A DNA stretch of 64,000 nt from DASWZN01 sp963841635. GTDB taxonomy: Bacteria > Acidobacteriota > Terriglobia > Bryobacterales > Bryobacteraceae. Below, in pieces: positions 26,385 to 35,625 of this stretch (the stretch's first letter is position 1; the number at the start of each line of letters is the position of its first letter). The notes below the pieces were generated by a model that did not search any database, was not told the DNA's origin, and saw only the letters and a list, made by a program, of their open reading frames with translations. The DNA is taken from contig CAWJDO010000003.1 of NCBI GenBank assembly GCA_963841635.1, positions 620,001 to 684,000 on the forward strand, in the 5' to 3' direction. A program made the position numbers and the translations under genes.

Positions 26385-27554
26385 ATGCAAAGTGCGGCCA
26401 AACGGCGGCTGAGAAACTACGCCGCGGCTTTTGGCGCGTGGACCGCGGTCGCCCTCTTCTTCTTCACGCAAAGCCTGATGCAGAAGTTCGCCTCGCGGGA
26501 ACCTACGCCGGCGTCGCACTACCTGGCGTCCTGGCTGGTGGGAGTTTACATCTGGGGGTTGCTGACGCCGGTGATCCTCTGGCTCGGGCGACGATTCGCA
26601 TTTTCACGCCGGTACTGGCCGCGCAGGACCGCGCTTCACCTGCCCCTCAGCGTGGTTGTCTCGATCGTTCAGCTGGTTGTCGAGAGTGCCATCCTGGCTC
26701 AGATGAAGATCTTCCCGACGATCATGAAAGACTTCGTGTCGACCCTGGCCTTTCTGCTGATCATCGGGTTTCACCAGGGTGTGATCACTTATTGGACGAT
26801 TCTGGGCGCGCAGGCCGGATTCCGCTACTACCGCCAGTATCAGGAGCGCGAGCGGCAGGCGTTGAAGCTGGAACTGGACGCCTCGGAGATGAAGACGCAA
26901 CTGGCGCGGGCGCAACTCAGCGCGCTGAAGATGCAGCTCCAGCCGCACTTCCTGTTCAATACCCTGAACGCCATCATGGTGCTGGTGCGCCAGCAGAAGG
27001 GACCGCAGGCCGAGGAAATGGTGGGCCGCCTCAGCGATCTGTTGCGGTGCGTTCTCGAAGATGTGGAAGCGCACGACGTGCCGCTGCGCCGCGAGCTGGA
27101 GTATCTGGAGCTGTATCTTTCGATCGAGCAGGTTCGCTTTCAGGACCGGCTGAAGGTTGAAATCGCCGTCGATCCGGCGGTGCTCGATGCCGCGGTGCCG
27201 CATATGGGGTTGCAGCCGCTTGTCGAGAATGCCATCCGGCACGGTATCGGGCGGCGTTCGGCCGCGGGACGGTTGCGGATCAGCGCTACGCGCGTCGAAG
27301 GGACGGTCGAGATCAAGGTAGAGGACGATGGGCCGGGATTGCCGCCCGCGGAGGCGATCGAGGGCCGCGGAATCGGGCTGGCGAACACGCGGGCGCGCCT
27401 CAACCGGCTGTATGGCGATGCGGCGCGGCTGACGGTCGGGAACGGCGCGCAGGGCGGGGCCGTGGCGGTCATGGTGGTCCCCTACCGCGAGGCGCCCGCC
27501 GCTTCGGAAACGAACACGATGGAAGTCCATGCGCATCACGACGCTGATTGTTGA
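26385..27554 (+). CDS. LytS/YehU-type sensor histidine kinase
   Basis: The 389-residue protein has four membrane helices (about 15-150), then a coiled linker and a His_kinase domain with 'LQPHFLFNTLNAIMVLVRQQ' containing the phospho-histidine, and a HATPase with 'GIGLANTRARLNRLYG'. This is the LytS/YehU class, which works with LytTR regulators; the partner gene overlaps its 3' end by 26 bases. TAACCT at 26370-26375 is a likely -10 box with almost no leader. The signal is unknown. Confidence 0.92.
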   Translation: MQSAAKRRLRNYAAAFGAWTAVALFFFTQSLMQKFASREPTPASHYLASWLVGVYIWGLLTPVILWLGRRFAFSRRYWPRRTALHLPLSVVVSIVQLVVESAILAQMKIFPTIMKDFVSTLAFLLIIGFHQGVITYWTILGAQAGFRYYRQYQERERQALKLELDASEMKTQLARAQLSALKMQLQPHFLFNTLNAIMVLVRQQKGPQAEEMVGRLSDLLRCVLEDVEAHDVPLRRELEYLELYLSIEQVRFQDRLKVEIAVDPAVLDAAVPHMGLQPLVENAIRHGIGRRSAAGRLRISATRVEGTVEIKVEDDGPGLPPAEAIEGRGIGLANTRARLNRLYGDAARLTVGNGAQGGAVAVMVVPYREAPAASETNTMEVHAHHDADC

Positions 27555-28296
27555 CGACGAGCCACTGGCGCGGGAAGGCCTGCGCATGCTGCTGGCCGAG
27601 GACGCCGAGGTCATGGCGATCCACGAGGCCAAGGACGGCCGCGAAGGGGTGGCGGCGATCCGAACTCTTCGGCCGGACCTCGTGTTTCTGGACGTGCAGA
27701 TGCCGGAGATGGACGGGTTCGGGGTGGTAGCGGAGGTGGGCGCGGAGCGCATGCCCGCGGTTGTCTTCGTCACCGCGCACGACCGGTATGCTATTCAGGC
27801 GTTCGAGATCAACGCCATCGACTACCTGCTCAAGCCGGTTACCGGGGAGCGGTTCCGGCAGGCGCTGGCGCGGGCGAAAGAGCGGCTGGAGGCGAAACCC
27901 GCCGAGGGGGCGAGCCGGCAGATCCTCTCTCTTCTCGAGACCATCGCCTCGCCGCCGCGGTACCTGAAGCGGTTGGCGGTGCGGTCCGCGGGCAAGACGG
28001 TCTTCGTGGACGTCAACGAGATCGACTGGATCGAGGCGGCGGAGAACTACGTTCAACTGCACGCCGGGCGCGCGGGCCACCTGATTCACGTGACGATGAA
28101 CACGCTGGAGAAGTCTCTCGACCCGGAGACGTTCGTGCGCATCCATCGATCGGTGATCGTGAACGTCCAGCGGATCAAAGAGCTTCAGCCCGCGCTGCAC
28201 GGCGAGTACGCGATCACGCTCGCGAACGGCGTCCGGCTGCAATCCGGGCGTGCGTACAACGCGAGGCTGCGGGCACTGGCGGAGAATCCGTTCTAA
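27529..28296 (+). CDS. LytTR-family response regulator
   Basis: The 255-residue protein has an N-terminal receiver (phospho-Asp in 'LVFLDVQMPEMDGF') and a C-terminal LytTR DNA-binding domain from about 145 ('VDVNEIDWIEAAENYVQLHA', 'FVRIHRSVIVNVQRI'). It is the partner of the LytS-type kinase whose end it overlaps. The ABC-2 transporter genes directly downstream are a plausible target, as is common for this pair. Confidence 0.93.
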   Translation: MRITTLIVDDEPLAREGLRMLLAEDAEVMAIHEAKDGREGVAAIRTLRPDLVFLDVQMPEMDGFGVVAEVGAERMPAVVFVTAHDRYAIQAFEINAIDYLLKPVTGERFRQALARAKERLEAKPAEGASRQILSLLETIASPPRYLKRLAVRSAGKTVFVDVNEIDWIEAAENYVQLHAGRAGHLIHVTMNTLEKSLDPETFVRIHRSVIVNVQRIKELQPALHGEYAITLANGVRLQSGRAYNARLRALAENPF

Positions 28297-28300
28297 GGGG

Positions 28301-28332
28301 GGCCGCTCCCTCCCGGTCGCGGTTCGGTGCTG
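28301..28332 (+). repeat. Dispersed ACCGAACC-family repeat
   Basis: GGCCGCTCCCTCCCGGTCGC followed by GGTTCGGTGCTG, directly behind the LytTR regulator stop codon, matches the family found at 18480, 41636 and elsewhere. Confidence 0.7.
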
Positions 28333-28452
28333 GGTGGGGATAGGCCCACAGCGCCCTGACGGTTAGTCCCCTGGTTCGGCCTTTTGGTCAAAATCCACTT
28401 TCCCTGGGGGCGGTTCAGGCCGCAGACTGAGGGTGTAGCCGCAGGAGGAAAA

Positions 28453-29352
28453 ATGACCATCGACAACAACTACCTGGCGGAACTGAAGGGCGCGACCAAA
28501 CGATTCGGAACCGTAGTGGCGCTGGACGGGCTCGACCTCGAGGTGCGCCCGGGAGAACTGCTGGCGCTTCTCGGGCCGAACGGGGCGGGGAAGACCACCG
28601 CGATCTCCCTGATGCTCGGCCTGCTGCAACCGGAACAGGGCACGGCGCGGCTGTTTGGACAGTCGCCTCCGCGGGTGGAACCACGGCGCAGGATCGGCGT
28701 GATGATGCAGGAGGTGAACCCGGCGGCGGATCTGCGCGTGCGCGAGCAGATCGACCTGGTGGCCAGCTACTACCCGGATCCGGCGCGGACCGAGGTGGTG
28801 ATGGAGATGGCTCACATCACGCCCCTGGCGCGCCGCTTTTACGGCAAGCTGTCGAACGGGCAGAAGCGCCAGGTCCAATTCGCCATGGCGGTGTGCGGAC
28901 GGCCGAAGCTGCTGTTCCTCGACGAACCCACGGTGGGCATGGATATCCAGGCTCGCGAAATGATGTGGGCGACGCTGCGCCGGCTCATCGACGACGGCGC
29001 TTCCATCGTGCTGACCACACACTACCTGGAGGAGGCAGAGGCGCTGGCCGATCGCGTGGTGGTTCTTGCCAAAGGCCGCGTGCTGGCGTCGGGCACCGTC
29101 CCGGAGATGCGCGCGCTGGTGGTGCGTACGCGCATCCGCTGCATTTCGACTCTGGCGGTGGAGCAGCTCCGTGAGTGGCCCGGGGTAGGCAGTGTCACCC
29201 GCGATGGCCCGCGGCTGGACATTACCGCGACCAATGCCGAGGCCGTCGTCCGGCAACTCCTCGGCTGCGACGAAGATTTGCAGGAACTCGAGGTTCGGCG
29301 CGCCGGCCTCGCAGAGGCTTTCACCGAACTCACACAGGAGGGCACAAAATGA
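28453..29352 (+). CDS. ABC-2 transporter ATP-binding protein
   Basis: The 299-residue ATPase has Walker A GPNGAGKTT, a signature LSNGQKRQ (variant of LSGGQ) and Walker B LLFLDEPT, plus a C-terminal DUF4162-like region. It belongs to the DrrA/CcmA drug-efflux type. ATG 28453 is chosen with GCAGGAGG just before it; upstream residues in the frame are not conserved. The stop codon overlaps the start of the permease gene (ATGA). Confidence 0.92.
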   Translation: MTIDNNYLAELKGATKRFGTVVALDGLDLEVRPGELLALLGPNGAGKTTAISLMLGLLQPEQGTARLFGQSPPRVEPRRRIGVMMQEVNPAADLRVREQIDLVASYYPDPARTEVVMEMAHITPLARRFYGKLSNGQKRQVQFAMAVCGRPKLLFLDEPTVGMDIQAREMMWATLRRLIDDGASIVLTTHYLEEAEALADRVVVLAKGRVLASGTVPEMRALVVRTRIRCISTLAVEQLREWPGVGSVTRDGPRLDITATNAEAVVRQLLGCDEDLQELEVRRAGLAEAFTELTQEGTK

Positions 29353-30131
29353 CCGCGAGTCTGGAGGTGTCTCCCGTCCCGATGTCGAACGGGCGGCTGC
29401 TGCGCGCTTATTGGACCGAAGCGAAGTACGAGTGCATACGCTTGCTTCGCTCCCCGGCATTTGCCGGGCCGTTCCTGGGGTTGCCGGTGGCGCTCTACTT
29501 GTTGTTCGGAGTGCTGCTCTACGGCGATGCGCTCGCCAAGGATCCGAAGGCGGCGCTGTTCCTCTTCATGGGCTTCACCATCTTCGGGGTGCTGGGGCCG
29601 GGGATGTTCGGCTTCGGCATCTCGGTGGCGACCGAGCGCGAGAAGGGCCTGTTCGCGCTGAAGCGTGCGCTACCGATGCCGCCCGGGTCTTCGCTGTTCG
29701 CGAAGCTGGCGATGTCCATGCTGTTCGTCGCGATCATCATGGCCACGATGATCGCGGCCTTGCCTCTCGGTCACCTGAAGCTTGCGGCCGGGCAGCTCGC
29801 GGCCCTGTCGGTGGTCTGCATACTGGGTTCGGCGCCGTTTGGCGCGATGGGGCTGTTGGTCGGAACCCGGGCGTCGGCCAAGGCAGCGCCGGCGCTGGTG
29901 AACCTGGCGTATCTGCCGATGATCTACCTCTCGGGCTTTCTGATCCCGATGCCGAAGTCCATGGAGCGGATCGAGCGCTTTTCGCCGGCGTTTCACCTGC
30001 ACCAGTTGGCGCTGCACGCGATGGGTGTGCCCAACGCCGGTTGGCAGCCTCTTGTCCACATAGCCGTCCTCGCAACCGTGACGGTGGTGTGCACGTGGCT
30101 GGCGATCCGGAGACTGGCGCGGGTGGGTTGA
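29349..30131 (+). CDS. ABC-2 transporter permease
   Basis: The 260-residue membrane protein has six predicted helices in the ABC-2 pattern ('GPFLGLPVALYLLFGVLLYG', then 'FLFMGFTIFGVLGPGMFGFG'), and an N-terminal cytoplasmic stretch. It pairs with the ATPase gene that it overlaps by four bases and may export a drug or membrane-active compound sensed by the LytS/LytTR pair upstream. Its end is two bases from convergent lipA. Confidence 0.9.
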   Translation: MTASLEVSPVPMSNGRLLRAYWTEAKYECIRLLRSPAFAGPFLGLPVALYLLFGVLLYGDALAKDPKAALFLFMGFTIFGVLGPGMFGFGISVATEREKGLFALKRALPMPPGSSLFAKLAMSMLFVAIIMATMIAALPLGHLKLAAGQLAALSVVCILGSAPFGAMGLLVGTRASAKAAPALVNLAYLPMIYLSGFLIPMPKSMERIERFSPAFHLHQLALHAMGVPNAGWQPLVHIAVLATVTVVCTWLAIRRLARVG

Positions 30132-30133
30132 TC

Positions 30134-31012
30134 TCAGACCGCGTCGGCGGCGTGGTAGGAGCTGCGCACGAGCGGGCCGGCTTCTACGTGGGCGAACCCC
30201 ATCTCGATTCCCTGCCGGCGCAGGTCGGCGAACTCTTCGGGCGGAACGTAGCGGATGATGGGCAGGTGTTTCGGTGACGGCCGCAGGTACTGTCCCAGGG
30301 TGAGGATATCGACGGCGTGGGCGCGCAGATCGCGCATTGCGCCCAGCACCTCGTCGGTGTTCTCACCGAGCCCGAGCATCAGGCCGGATTTCGTGGGGAT
30401 CTCCGGGCGCGCGGCCTTCGAATGGGCCAGGATGTCCAGCGAGCGCTCGAAGCGGGCGCCGAGGCGGACCTGGCGGTAGAGGCGCGGCACGGTCTCGGTG
30501 TTGTGGTTGAGCACGTCTGGGGCGGCTTCCAGGACCGTCTCGAGGGCGGCGTGCGAGCCCTGGAAATCGGGGATCAGCACCTCGACACGGCAGCCGGGAA
30601 TGCGCTCGCGGATGGCGCGGATGGTGAGGGCGAACAGCTCGGCGCCGCCGTCCTTGCGGTCGTCCCGATTGACGCTGGTGACGACGGCGTACTTCAGGCC
30701 CATGGCGGCCGCGGCCTCGGCGACGCGGTTGGGCTCGTCGTAATCCACGGCCAGCGGCGCTCCCTTCTGAACGGCGCAGAATCCGCAGCGGCGCGTGCAG
30801 ACGTTGCCGAGAATCATGAACGTGGCGGTGCGATGGTTCCAGCACTCGCCCACGTTGGGGCAAGCTGCGCTCTCGCAGACGGTGTGGAGGCGCAGGCGCT
30901 CGATCAGCGTTTTGAGATCGCGGTAGTTGGCGCCGACCGGCGCGGGCGCGCGGAGCCAGTCGGGGCGCGGCGGCTGCGGATGCTGGGGAATCGTGACCAA
31001 CACTGACTCCAT
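30134..31012 (-). CDS. lipA: Lipoyl synthase
   Basis: The 292-residue radical SAM enzyme shows both iron-sulfur motifs: CESAACPNVGECW (auxiliary cluster) and CTRRCGFC (SAM cluster, CxxxCxxC). The C-terminal RSSYHA block supplies the conserved RSSYxA serine. It inserts two sulfurs into protein-bound octanoyl chains to form lipoate. The length matches the family. No lipB is visible in the window. Confidence 0.96.
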   Translation of the reverse strand: MESVLVTIPQHPQPPRPDWLRAPAPVGANYRDLKTLIERLRLHTVCESAACPNVGECWNHRTATFMILGNVCTRRCGFCAVQKGAPLAVDYDEPNRVAEAAAAMGLKYAVVTSVNRDDRKDGGAELFALTIRAIRERIPGCRVEVLIPDFQGSHAALETVLEAAPDVLNHNTETVPRLYRQVRLGARFERSLDILAHSKAARPEIPTKSGLMLGLGENTDEVLGAMRDLRAHAVDILTLGQYLRPSPKHLPIIRYVPPEEFADLRRQGIEMGFAHVEAGPLVRSSYHAADAV

Positions 31013-31039
31013 TGTAGAGGGACCGGCGAAGGTCGTGAC

Positions 31040-32203
31040 CTACTGCTTCAGTCTTTGTGCCCAGGATGGCGCTTTGGGCGTCAGATCGCTATCCCATTTC
31101 CCGAGTAAGTGCTCCGTCGCGATGTCACGCAATTCGTAGTGTGGCACTGGGGTGCCGTGAGGGAAGTCCTGGTAGATGGCAACTTGCGTTCCGCCGCGCA
31201 CGAACTGCCAGCCGAAAATCGCCCGGCCGTCGCCTGTGAACCGGTGCAGGGGCTCGCCCGTCCGGTACACCACAAGTATCAACTGTAGCGGGTATGACGT
31301 GCAGCAGAAGTCGGAGTCGACCAGCCATCCCACCGCACTCCGGTCTTTGGAGATGCGGAGCGTACTGCACCCCACCTGTTCTTTTTCCTTCGGTTGATGA
31401 ACGACCTTGCCGTTGTCATCGATGATGCTTGCTCCACCCGCACCAACAAAGATGGCGGCGATGGACGCCGTCTTCGCGTTCAAAGTCGTCACCGGACCAA
31501 CGATGTCACCAATCAATCCATTATTGGAAGAGGATTGCCGAAGAGCGATGTTCCCCAAATCGACGTCCGGTCCTTCGGAGATCTCGATCTTCCCTACCGC
31601 CGTCAAAGCGCCAGACAGCGCCACAGGCACTGCGATGCCGTGCTCGGTGATATCGAAGATGCCGTATTCGTCGTAGCTGACAGCGGGGAAGACAAAGTAC
31701 CCGTTTCGATTTGTTTTAAGAATGCTAAGTCTGCCGTCGCGACTGCCGAATTCCAGAGTCCTACCAGGCTCGGGAACGCCATTCGTATCCGTGACACGGG
31801 CGGAAATGCGACGAATGTGAAGTGGAGAAGGCGGGCGGCGGTTGACCGGGCTGACGGGCTGGATGACAATGTCTCCCGTGTCCACATCGAGCTTCTCTGC
31901 GTCGAGGTCGACCACCGTGGAGTTCAAACCCGTTGCCTCAATGTGCAGTGAATAGCGTTGATCTGGAGATACGAGTGGAAGGTTGAAGTTACCGTTCTGG
32001 TTGGTTTGGGCGGCGATGCGGCTCTGGGCGTTGCCGCTCAGAGTGACTGTCTGATCCGGCAGCGGCGTGCCAGTGAAGTCCACAATCCGACCTGAAATAC
32101 TGACCGGTTGAGGTGGCGTCGTGTCGACGGCCTGACCGGGCTTCACTTGGCCGAAGGCCATGCTGAAGAACACGACCGCAACGACGGCGCACCATTTGCT
32201 CAT
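31040..32203 (-). CDS. Secreted protein with carboxypeptidase-regulatory-like repeats
   Basis: The 387-residue protein has a signal peptide (MSKWCAVVAVVFFSMAFG) and at least two beta-sandwich repeats of the CarboxypepD_reg type: 'SISGRIVDFTGTPLPDQTV' (about 35-100) and 'ISARVTDTNGVPEPGRTLEF' (about 125-185). The C-terminal half has no known domain and contains paired cysteines. It is probably periplasmic or surface-exposed. Its ribosome-binding site is not adjacent: a nested group II intron ends two bases before the ATG, and the matching AAGGTG lies at the far end of the intron (see the intron entries). Expression may therefore depend on splicing. Confidence 0.75.
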   Translation of the reverse strand: MSKWCAVVAVVFFSMAFGQVKPGQAVDTTPPQPVSISGRIVDFTGTPLPDQTVTLSGNAQSRIAAQTNQNGNFNLPLVSPDQRYSLHIEATGLNSTVVDLDAEKLDVDTGDIVIQPVSPVNRRPPSPLHIRRISARVTDTNGVPEPGRTLEFGSRDGRLSILKTNRNGYFVFPAVSYDEYGIFDITEHGIAVPVALSGALTAVGKIEISEGPDVDLGNIALRQSSSNNGLIGDIVGPVTTLNAKTASIAAIFVGAGGASIIDDNGKVVHQPKEKEQVGCSTLRISKDRSAVGWLVDSDFCCTSYPLQLILVVYRTGEPLHRFTGDGRAIFGWQFVRGGTQVAIYQDFPHGTPVPHYELRDIATEHLLGKWDSDLTPKAPSWAQRLKQ

Positions 32204-32383
32204 TGGTAGATTATGGCGCGGTACCAGCTACTGCTGCTGGCCCGTTTCCATGTAATCCCCTTTCAGTAGGGTCGGGAGCTGGCGCCGCTTGCTCCGCAGG
32301 TCCGGCCTATCCATTGCTCCCCGTTTCCTCTGGGAGTGCCTCATTAGCCGAACCGTGAGCCGGTTTCCAGTTCCCGCCACGTC

Positions 32384-32416
32384 AAACCCAGCGTGCGGAT
32401 TTCCCGCACTGGGCTT
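32384..32416 (-). other. Domain V hairpin of the inner intron
   Basis: On the minus strand AGCCCAGTGCGG, loop GAAA, and the 3' arm TCCGCACGCTGGGTTT form the catalytic hairpin, with the AGC triad near the base and the GNRA loop typical of group II introns. About 118 bases separate it from the proposed 3' splice site, longer than the usual 50-60. Confidence 0.85.
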
Positions 32417-32451
32417 TCCTGCTTGTTTCACGTCAACGTTTATGAGACCTA

Positions 32452-33756
32452 TCATGCCGGATTGGCTTTCAGCAGCGCCTCTGGCCGGTGGACCCGGTAC
32501 TGCTTGTACAGCCCGAGTTCCCCGTAGAGCCACTGCCTACTCCACCGCTGCCAGCCGAAACCCTTGCGCTGCCGGGCGCGCATCAGATGCCGCCGGACCT
32601 TCTTTTCCACCCAGTCTTTGACAAACGAAAAGCACCGGCTCGAATGTCCCACCGCGAAGTAGTTCACCCACCCCCGGAGAATCGGGTTGATCAGTTCGAC
32701 CACCCGCTCCACCGGTTGGCTGGTAAACCGCCGGAAGATCTCCCTGAGCTTTTCCAGCAGCGCCGTCCGCTTCTTCAGCCTCGGCGTGTACTGCGGCCGC
32801 CACACCCCGCTGTTGCTCAGAGTGCGACGGAAATCGAAGCCCAGGAACGCAAAGGTCTCCCCTTGCGCGAGGTCCACGATTCGGCTTTTCTCTTCGTTGA
32901 TCTCGACCTGCAGTTTGGCCAACTCCTCCCGTAGCCGCCTTTCCACCGCCTTCAGCAGCCAGTCATGACGGCGATAGGCGTCAATCAAGATCGCCAGATC
33001 GTCTGCGAAACGTGCATATTCGACGTAGGTGTACTTGCCGCAACGCGTGGTTGCTTTCGCCCTTTCCAGCATCCGGTCGACCTCGGTGAGGTACAGGTTG
33101 CTGAGCAGCGGCGAAATCACCCCGCCCTGGGGAACGCCTTGCTTGCCGGTTACGGTCAGCATCATCTTCAGCAAGTGCATCACCTGGGCATCCTGGACCC
33201 TCCGCGCCACTTTGCTTAACAGAATCGAATGCTTCACGTTATCAAAGTAGGCGCGCAGGTCGATGTCGATGACCCGCGTCTTGTATCCGACAATGGCTTC
33301 CGCTACCCGGTTCACCGCTTGATGAGCTGTCCGCTTGGGCCGGTATCCATACGACCCTGGTTGGAAATCAGCCTCGAAAATCGGCTCCAGGATGAGCTTC
33401 AGTGCCCCCTGGACCACGCGATCACGGATCGAGGGGATCGAAAGAACGCGGACCTTGCCCCCGTCCTTCGGAATCTCCTTCCGCCGTGCCCGCATGGGAC
33501 GATACGTCTGTGCTACCAGTTCATCCCGTATCTGCCCGAGAAAACCCTGCACCCCGCTTTGCTCGATGGCTTCGAATGTGACTCCATCACTGCCAGGAGC
33601 CCCGTCATTGGCCTTCGCGCTTTCGTAAGCGGCCTGGAGCGTCTCCCTCTTGCAGACGTGGACGTACAAACCCCAGAAACGCCAGGCTGGTTCAGCCTTC
33701 GCCTTGACGTATAGGCTCTTCCTCAGGTCCTGCAAACCAATGGGTGCCTTTGTCAT
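32452..33756 (-). CDS. ltrA: Group II intron reverse transcriptase/maturase (inner intron)
   Basis: The 434-residue protein starts MTKAPIGLQDLRKS with AAGGGTGAG before the ATG at 33756; the frame extends further upstream to 33822. RT domains 0-7 include 'NDGAPGSDGVTFEAIE', 'GVPQGGVISPLLSNLYL' and the catalytic YARFADD. The maturase (X/GIIM) domain ends with 'ILRGWVNYFAVGH'. No HNH endonuclease motif is seen. It would drive splicing and retrohoming of the inner intron. The frame is intact, so the element may be active. Confidence 0.93.
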   Translation of the reverse strand: MTKAPIGLQDLRKSLYVKAKAEPAWRFWGLYVHVCKRETLQAAYESAKANDGAPGSDGVTFEAIEQSGVQGFLGQIRDELVAQTYRPMRARRKEIPKDGGKVRVLSIPSIRDRVVQGALKLILEPIFEADFQPGSYGYRPKRTAHQAVNRVAEAIVGYKTRVIDIDLRAYFDNVKHSILLSKVARRVQDAQVMHLLKMMLTVTGKQGVPQGGVISPLLSNLYLTEVDRMLERAKATTRCGKYTYVEYARFADDLAILIDAYRRHDWLLKAVERRLREELAKLQVEINEEKSRIVDLAQGETFAFLGFDFRRTLSNSGVWRPQYTPRLKKRTALLEKLREIFRRFTSQPVERVVELINPILRGWVNYFAVGHSSRCFSFVKDWVEKKVRRHLMRARQRKGFGWQRWSRQWLYGELGLYKQYRVHRPEALLKANPA

Positions 33757-34047
33757 CTCACCCTTGCCTTCCGTCTTGTCAGAGCCATTGCAATCAGCAG
33801 GACTCCTTCGCTCCACGGACATTACTCCGCTTCACCGCTACTACGAGTCCCTCCGCCACCCTCTCGCCTTCCACCGATTTCCCGGGTTCTCCGGTTATAC
33901 GGCTTCCCTGCTCCGCCGATTTCGCGACGGGACGAGGAGGGCTTCTCCAGTTGCTTAGCGCGTCCTTGCCATCGTGCTGCCGCTCTCACCCCGCCAGAGT
34001 GGCGACGCCGCTTCGGTCAGTCTGCGGCGCCCCATGCTGCCTTCGCC

Positions 34048-35625
34048 CTACGGTTGCGGGCTCGGCCCCTGGGTTAGCATTTTCGAGGCCACCACTGCGT
34101 TCACTTTCGTTACGGCCCGATGACTCGCCGCCATCCCTTGGACGGCTTCGTCGATAGGTTTCAGGGATTCCGTTTCCTTCCTCCCTGCTATCCAAGCTAC
34201 GAGGCTTCTGACTCTTGCCTCGGTGGGTCTGTCCCCCGCTGAACAACGCCAGCCTTCGCTGGACACACAACCGTGCATGCGGTTTTCCCGCACACGGCTT
34301 AACGATGATCTTCTAGGTGCGGCTTGCGCCGGGTACTTCACCGTGCCCATCAACTTGTGCAAGCCCATCCCGTAAAGCTGATCGCCGGTGAATGGTGCCC
34401 GCTTCGTCGCTCTTTGCCCGCCCCGCCGATACTGCCATCGTCGCAGACTCTGCACCACGAAGGTGTCCATCTTGTTGAACTCCCGGTCGGCATTTCCCGT
34501 CCGGAAATAGTTCCCCCAGCCGCGAAGCACGGGCGTCAGTTCCGCGATGATCCGCTTCACGTCTTTCCCGCTTTGCTGCTTGCTGGTCAACTCTCGCACG
34601 CGCTCCCGAAGTTTCTTCGTCGCCTTTGGGCTCGGCCACCGCTGCATGTAATGCTTGCGAGGGTTTCGCTGGATGCTCCGCTTCTTGCGAAGCGTGCATC
34701 CCAGGAATACGAAGCTCTCCCGACCGCCTCTCAAGTCCACCAGCCGCGTCTTCGCTGGATGCAGTGTCAAACCGAGCCGGTCCATCACCAGCCCGATCCG
34801 CCGGAGCGCTTCCCTGGCCCGTGACTCCGTGCCACATAGGGCCACGAAATCGTCGGCATACCGGACCGGTATCCCAAGCTGGCTACACCGCGCCGCCCAG
34901 ATCCGATCCAGTTTGTTCAGGTAGATGTTGGCCAGCAACGGCGAGATCACTCCGCCCTGCGGGGTCCCCGCCAGCGTTTCCCTCACCGTGCCGTCCTCCA
35001 TCACTCCGGCTTCCAGCCATTGGCGGATCAACTTCAGCACCCTTCGATCCGAGATCCGCTCCTTCACCAACTCCATCAGGGTTTCCCTCTGGATGTTGTC
35101 GAAGTAGCCTTGAATGTCCGCATCAACGACAAAGTTCAAGCCCTGGTTGCCCGCTACGCGGATTGCTTCCAAGGCCTGGGTCGCACTCTTCTTCGGACGG
35201 AATCCGTAACTGCACGGCTGGAAATCCGCTTCAAAGATCGGTTCGATCACCAGCTTCGCCGCCATCTGCACCACTCGATCCCGCACCGTCGGTATTCCCA
35301 ACGGCCGCTGCTTCCCATCTGCCTTCGGAATGTATCGCCGCTTCACCGGGGAAGGGCGATATCGACCTGCCCGCAGCGCCGCTTCGATCTCCGCCAGAAA
35401 CACTTCCACGCCTCGTTGTTCGATGGCCTGGATCGTCTCGGCATCGACCCCCGCCGCGCCACGCTTGCTGCGCACCCGCCTCCACGCTTCCCGCAGAACG
35501 TCACTCCTGTAGATCCGGTCGTACAGCGCGTGGAACCGTCGTGTCTTACTCCGCTTGGCACACACCCATAGCTTGCGTTGGAGTTCTCGTACTTTTTCAT
35601 CGGGGGTGTTGGCCGTCTCCGGCAT
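34048..35625 (-). CDS. ltrA: Group II intron reverse transcriptase/maturase (outer intron), frame runs into inner intron
   Basis: This RT begins MPETANTPDEKVRELQRKLW (ATG 35625; a TTG at 35649 is an alternative). Motifs: 'KRGAAGVDAETIQAIE', 'GTPQGGVISPLLANIYL', catalytic PVRYADDFV and the GIIM part 'LRGWGNYFRTG'. The RT proper is complete by about 34300. The frame then passes through domain V ('SRVRENRMHG') and, because the inner intron is inserted there, continues for about 73 foreign residues to 34048. In spliced RNA it would instead read LKGDYMETGQQQ and stop at 32228. It belongs to another RT subfamily than the inner one. Confidence 0.88.
   Translation of the reverse strand: MPETANTPDEKVRELQRKLWVCAKRSKTRRFHALYDRIYRSDVLREAWRRVRSKRGAAGVDAETIQAIEQRGVEVFLAEIEAALRAGRYRPSPVKRRYIPKADGKQRPLGIPTVRDRVVQMAAKLVIEPIFEADFQPCSYGFRPKKSATQALEAIRVAGNQGLNFVVDADIQGYFDNIQRETLMELVKERISDRRVLKLIRQWLEAGVMEDGTVRETLAGTPQGGVISPLLANIYLNKLDRIWAARCSQLGIPVRYADDFVALCGTESRAREALRRIGLVMDRLGLTLHPAKTRLVDLRGGRESFVFLGCTLRKKRSIQRNPRKHYMQRWPSPKATKKLRERVRELTSKQQSGKDVKRIIAELTPVLRGWGNYFRTGNADREFNKMDTFVVQSLRRWQYRRGGQRATKRAPFTGDQLYGMGLHKLMGTVKYPAQAAPRRSSLSRVRENRMHGCVSSEGWRCSAGDRPTEARVRSLVAWIAGRKETESLKPIDEAVQGMAASHRAVTKVNAVVASKMLTQGPSPQP
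34269..34300 (-). other. Domain V hairpin of the outer intron
   Basis: On the minus strand AAGCCGTGTGCGGG, loop AAAA-like, and CCGCATGCACGGTT form a typical domain V stem. The inner intron begins at the very next base (34268), so domain V is intact but cut off from domain VI. Confidence 0.85.

Larger units (their letters stand above)
32266..34268 (-). mobile_element. Inner group II intron nested in the outer intron
   Basis: The 5' end GTGTG (34268-34264) follows directly on the 3' strand of the outer intron's domain V. Homology between the two introns is clear: the block GGGCCG(T/C)AAC begins exactly 150 bases after each 5' end (34118 and 35987). The 3' end is set at ...GACCCTAC (ending at 32266), with AC at the end and an A seven bases back as possible branch point. 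It carries its own domain V (32384-32416) and an RT of a different family. Total length is 2003 bp. Removing it restores the outer reading frame HGLKGDYMETG. Confidence 0.75.

Noticed and set aside
28349..28366. Possible LytTR binding site (ACGGTTAGT) before the ABC-2 genes
   Set aside because: Only a partial match and no second copy at the usual spacing.
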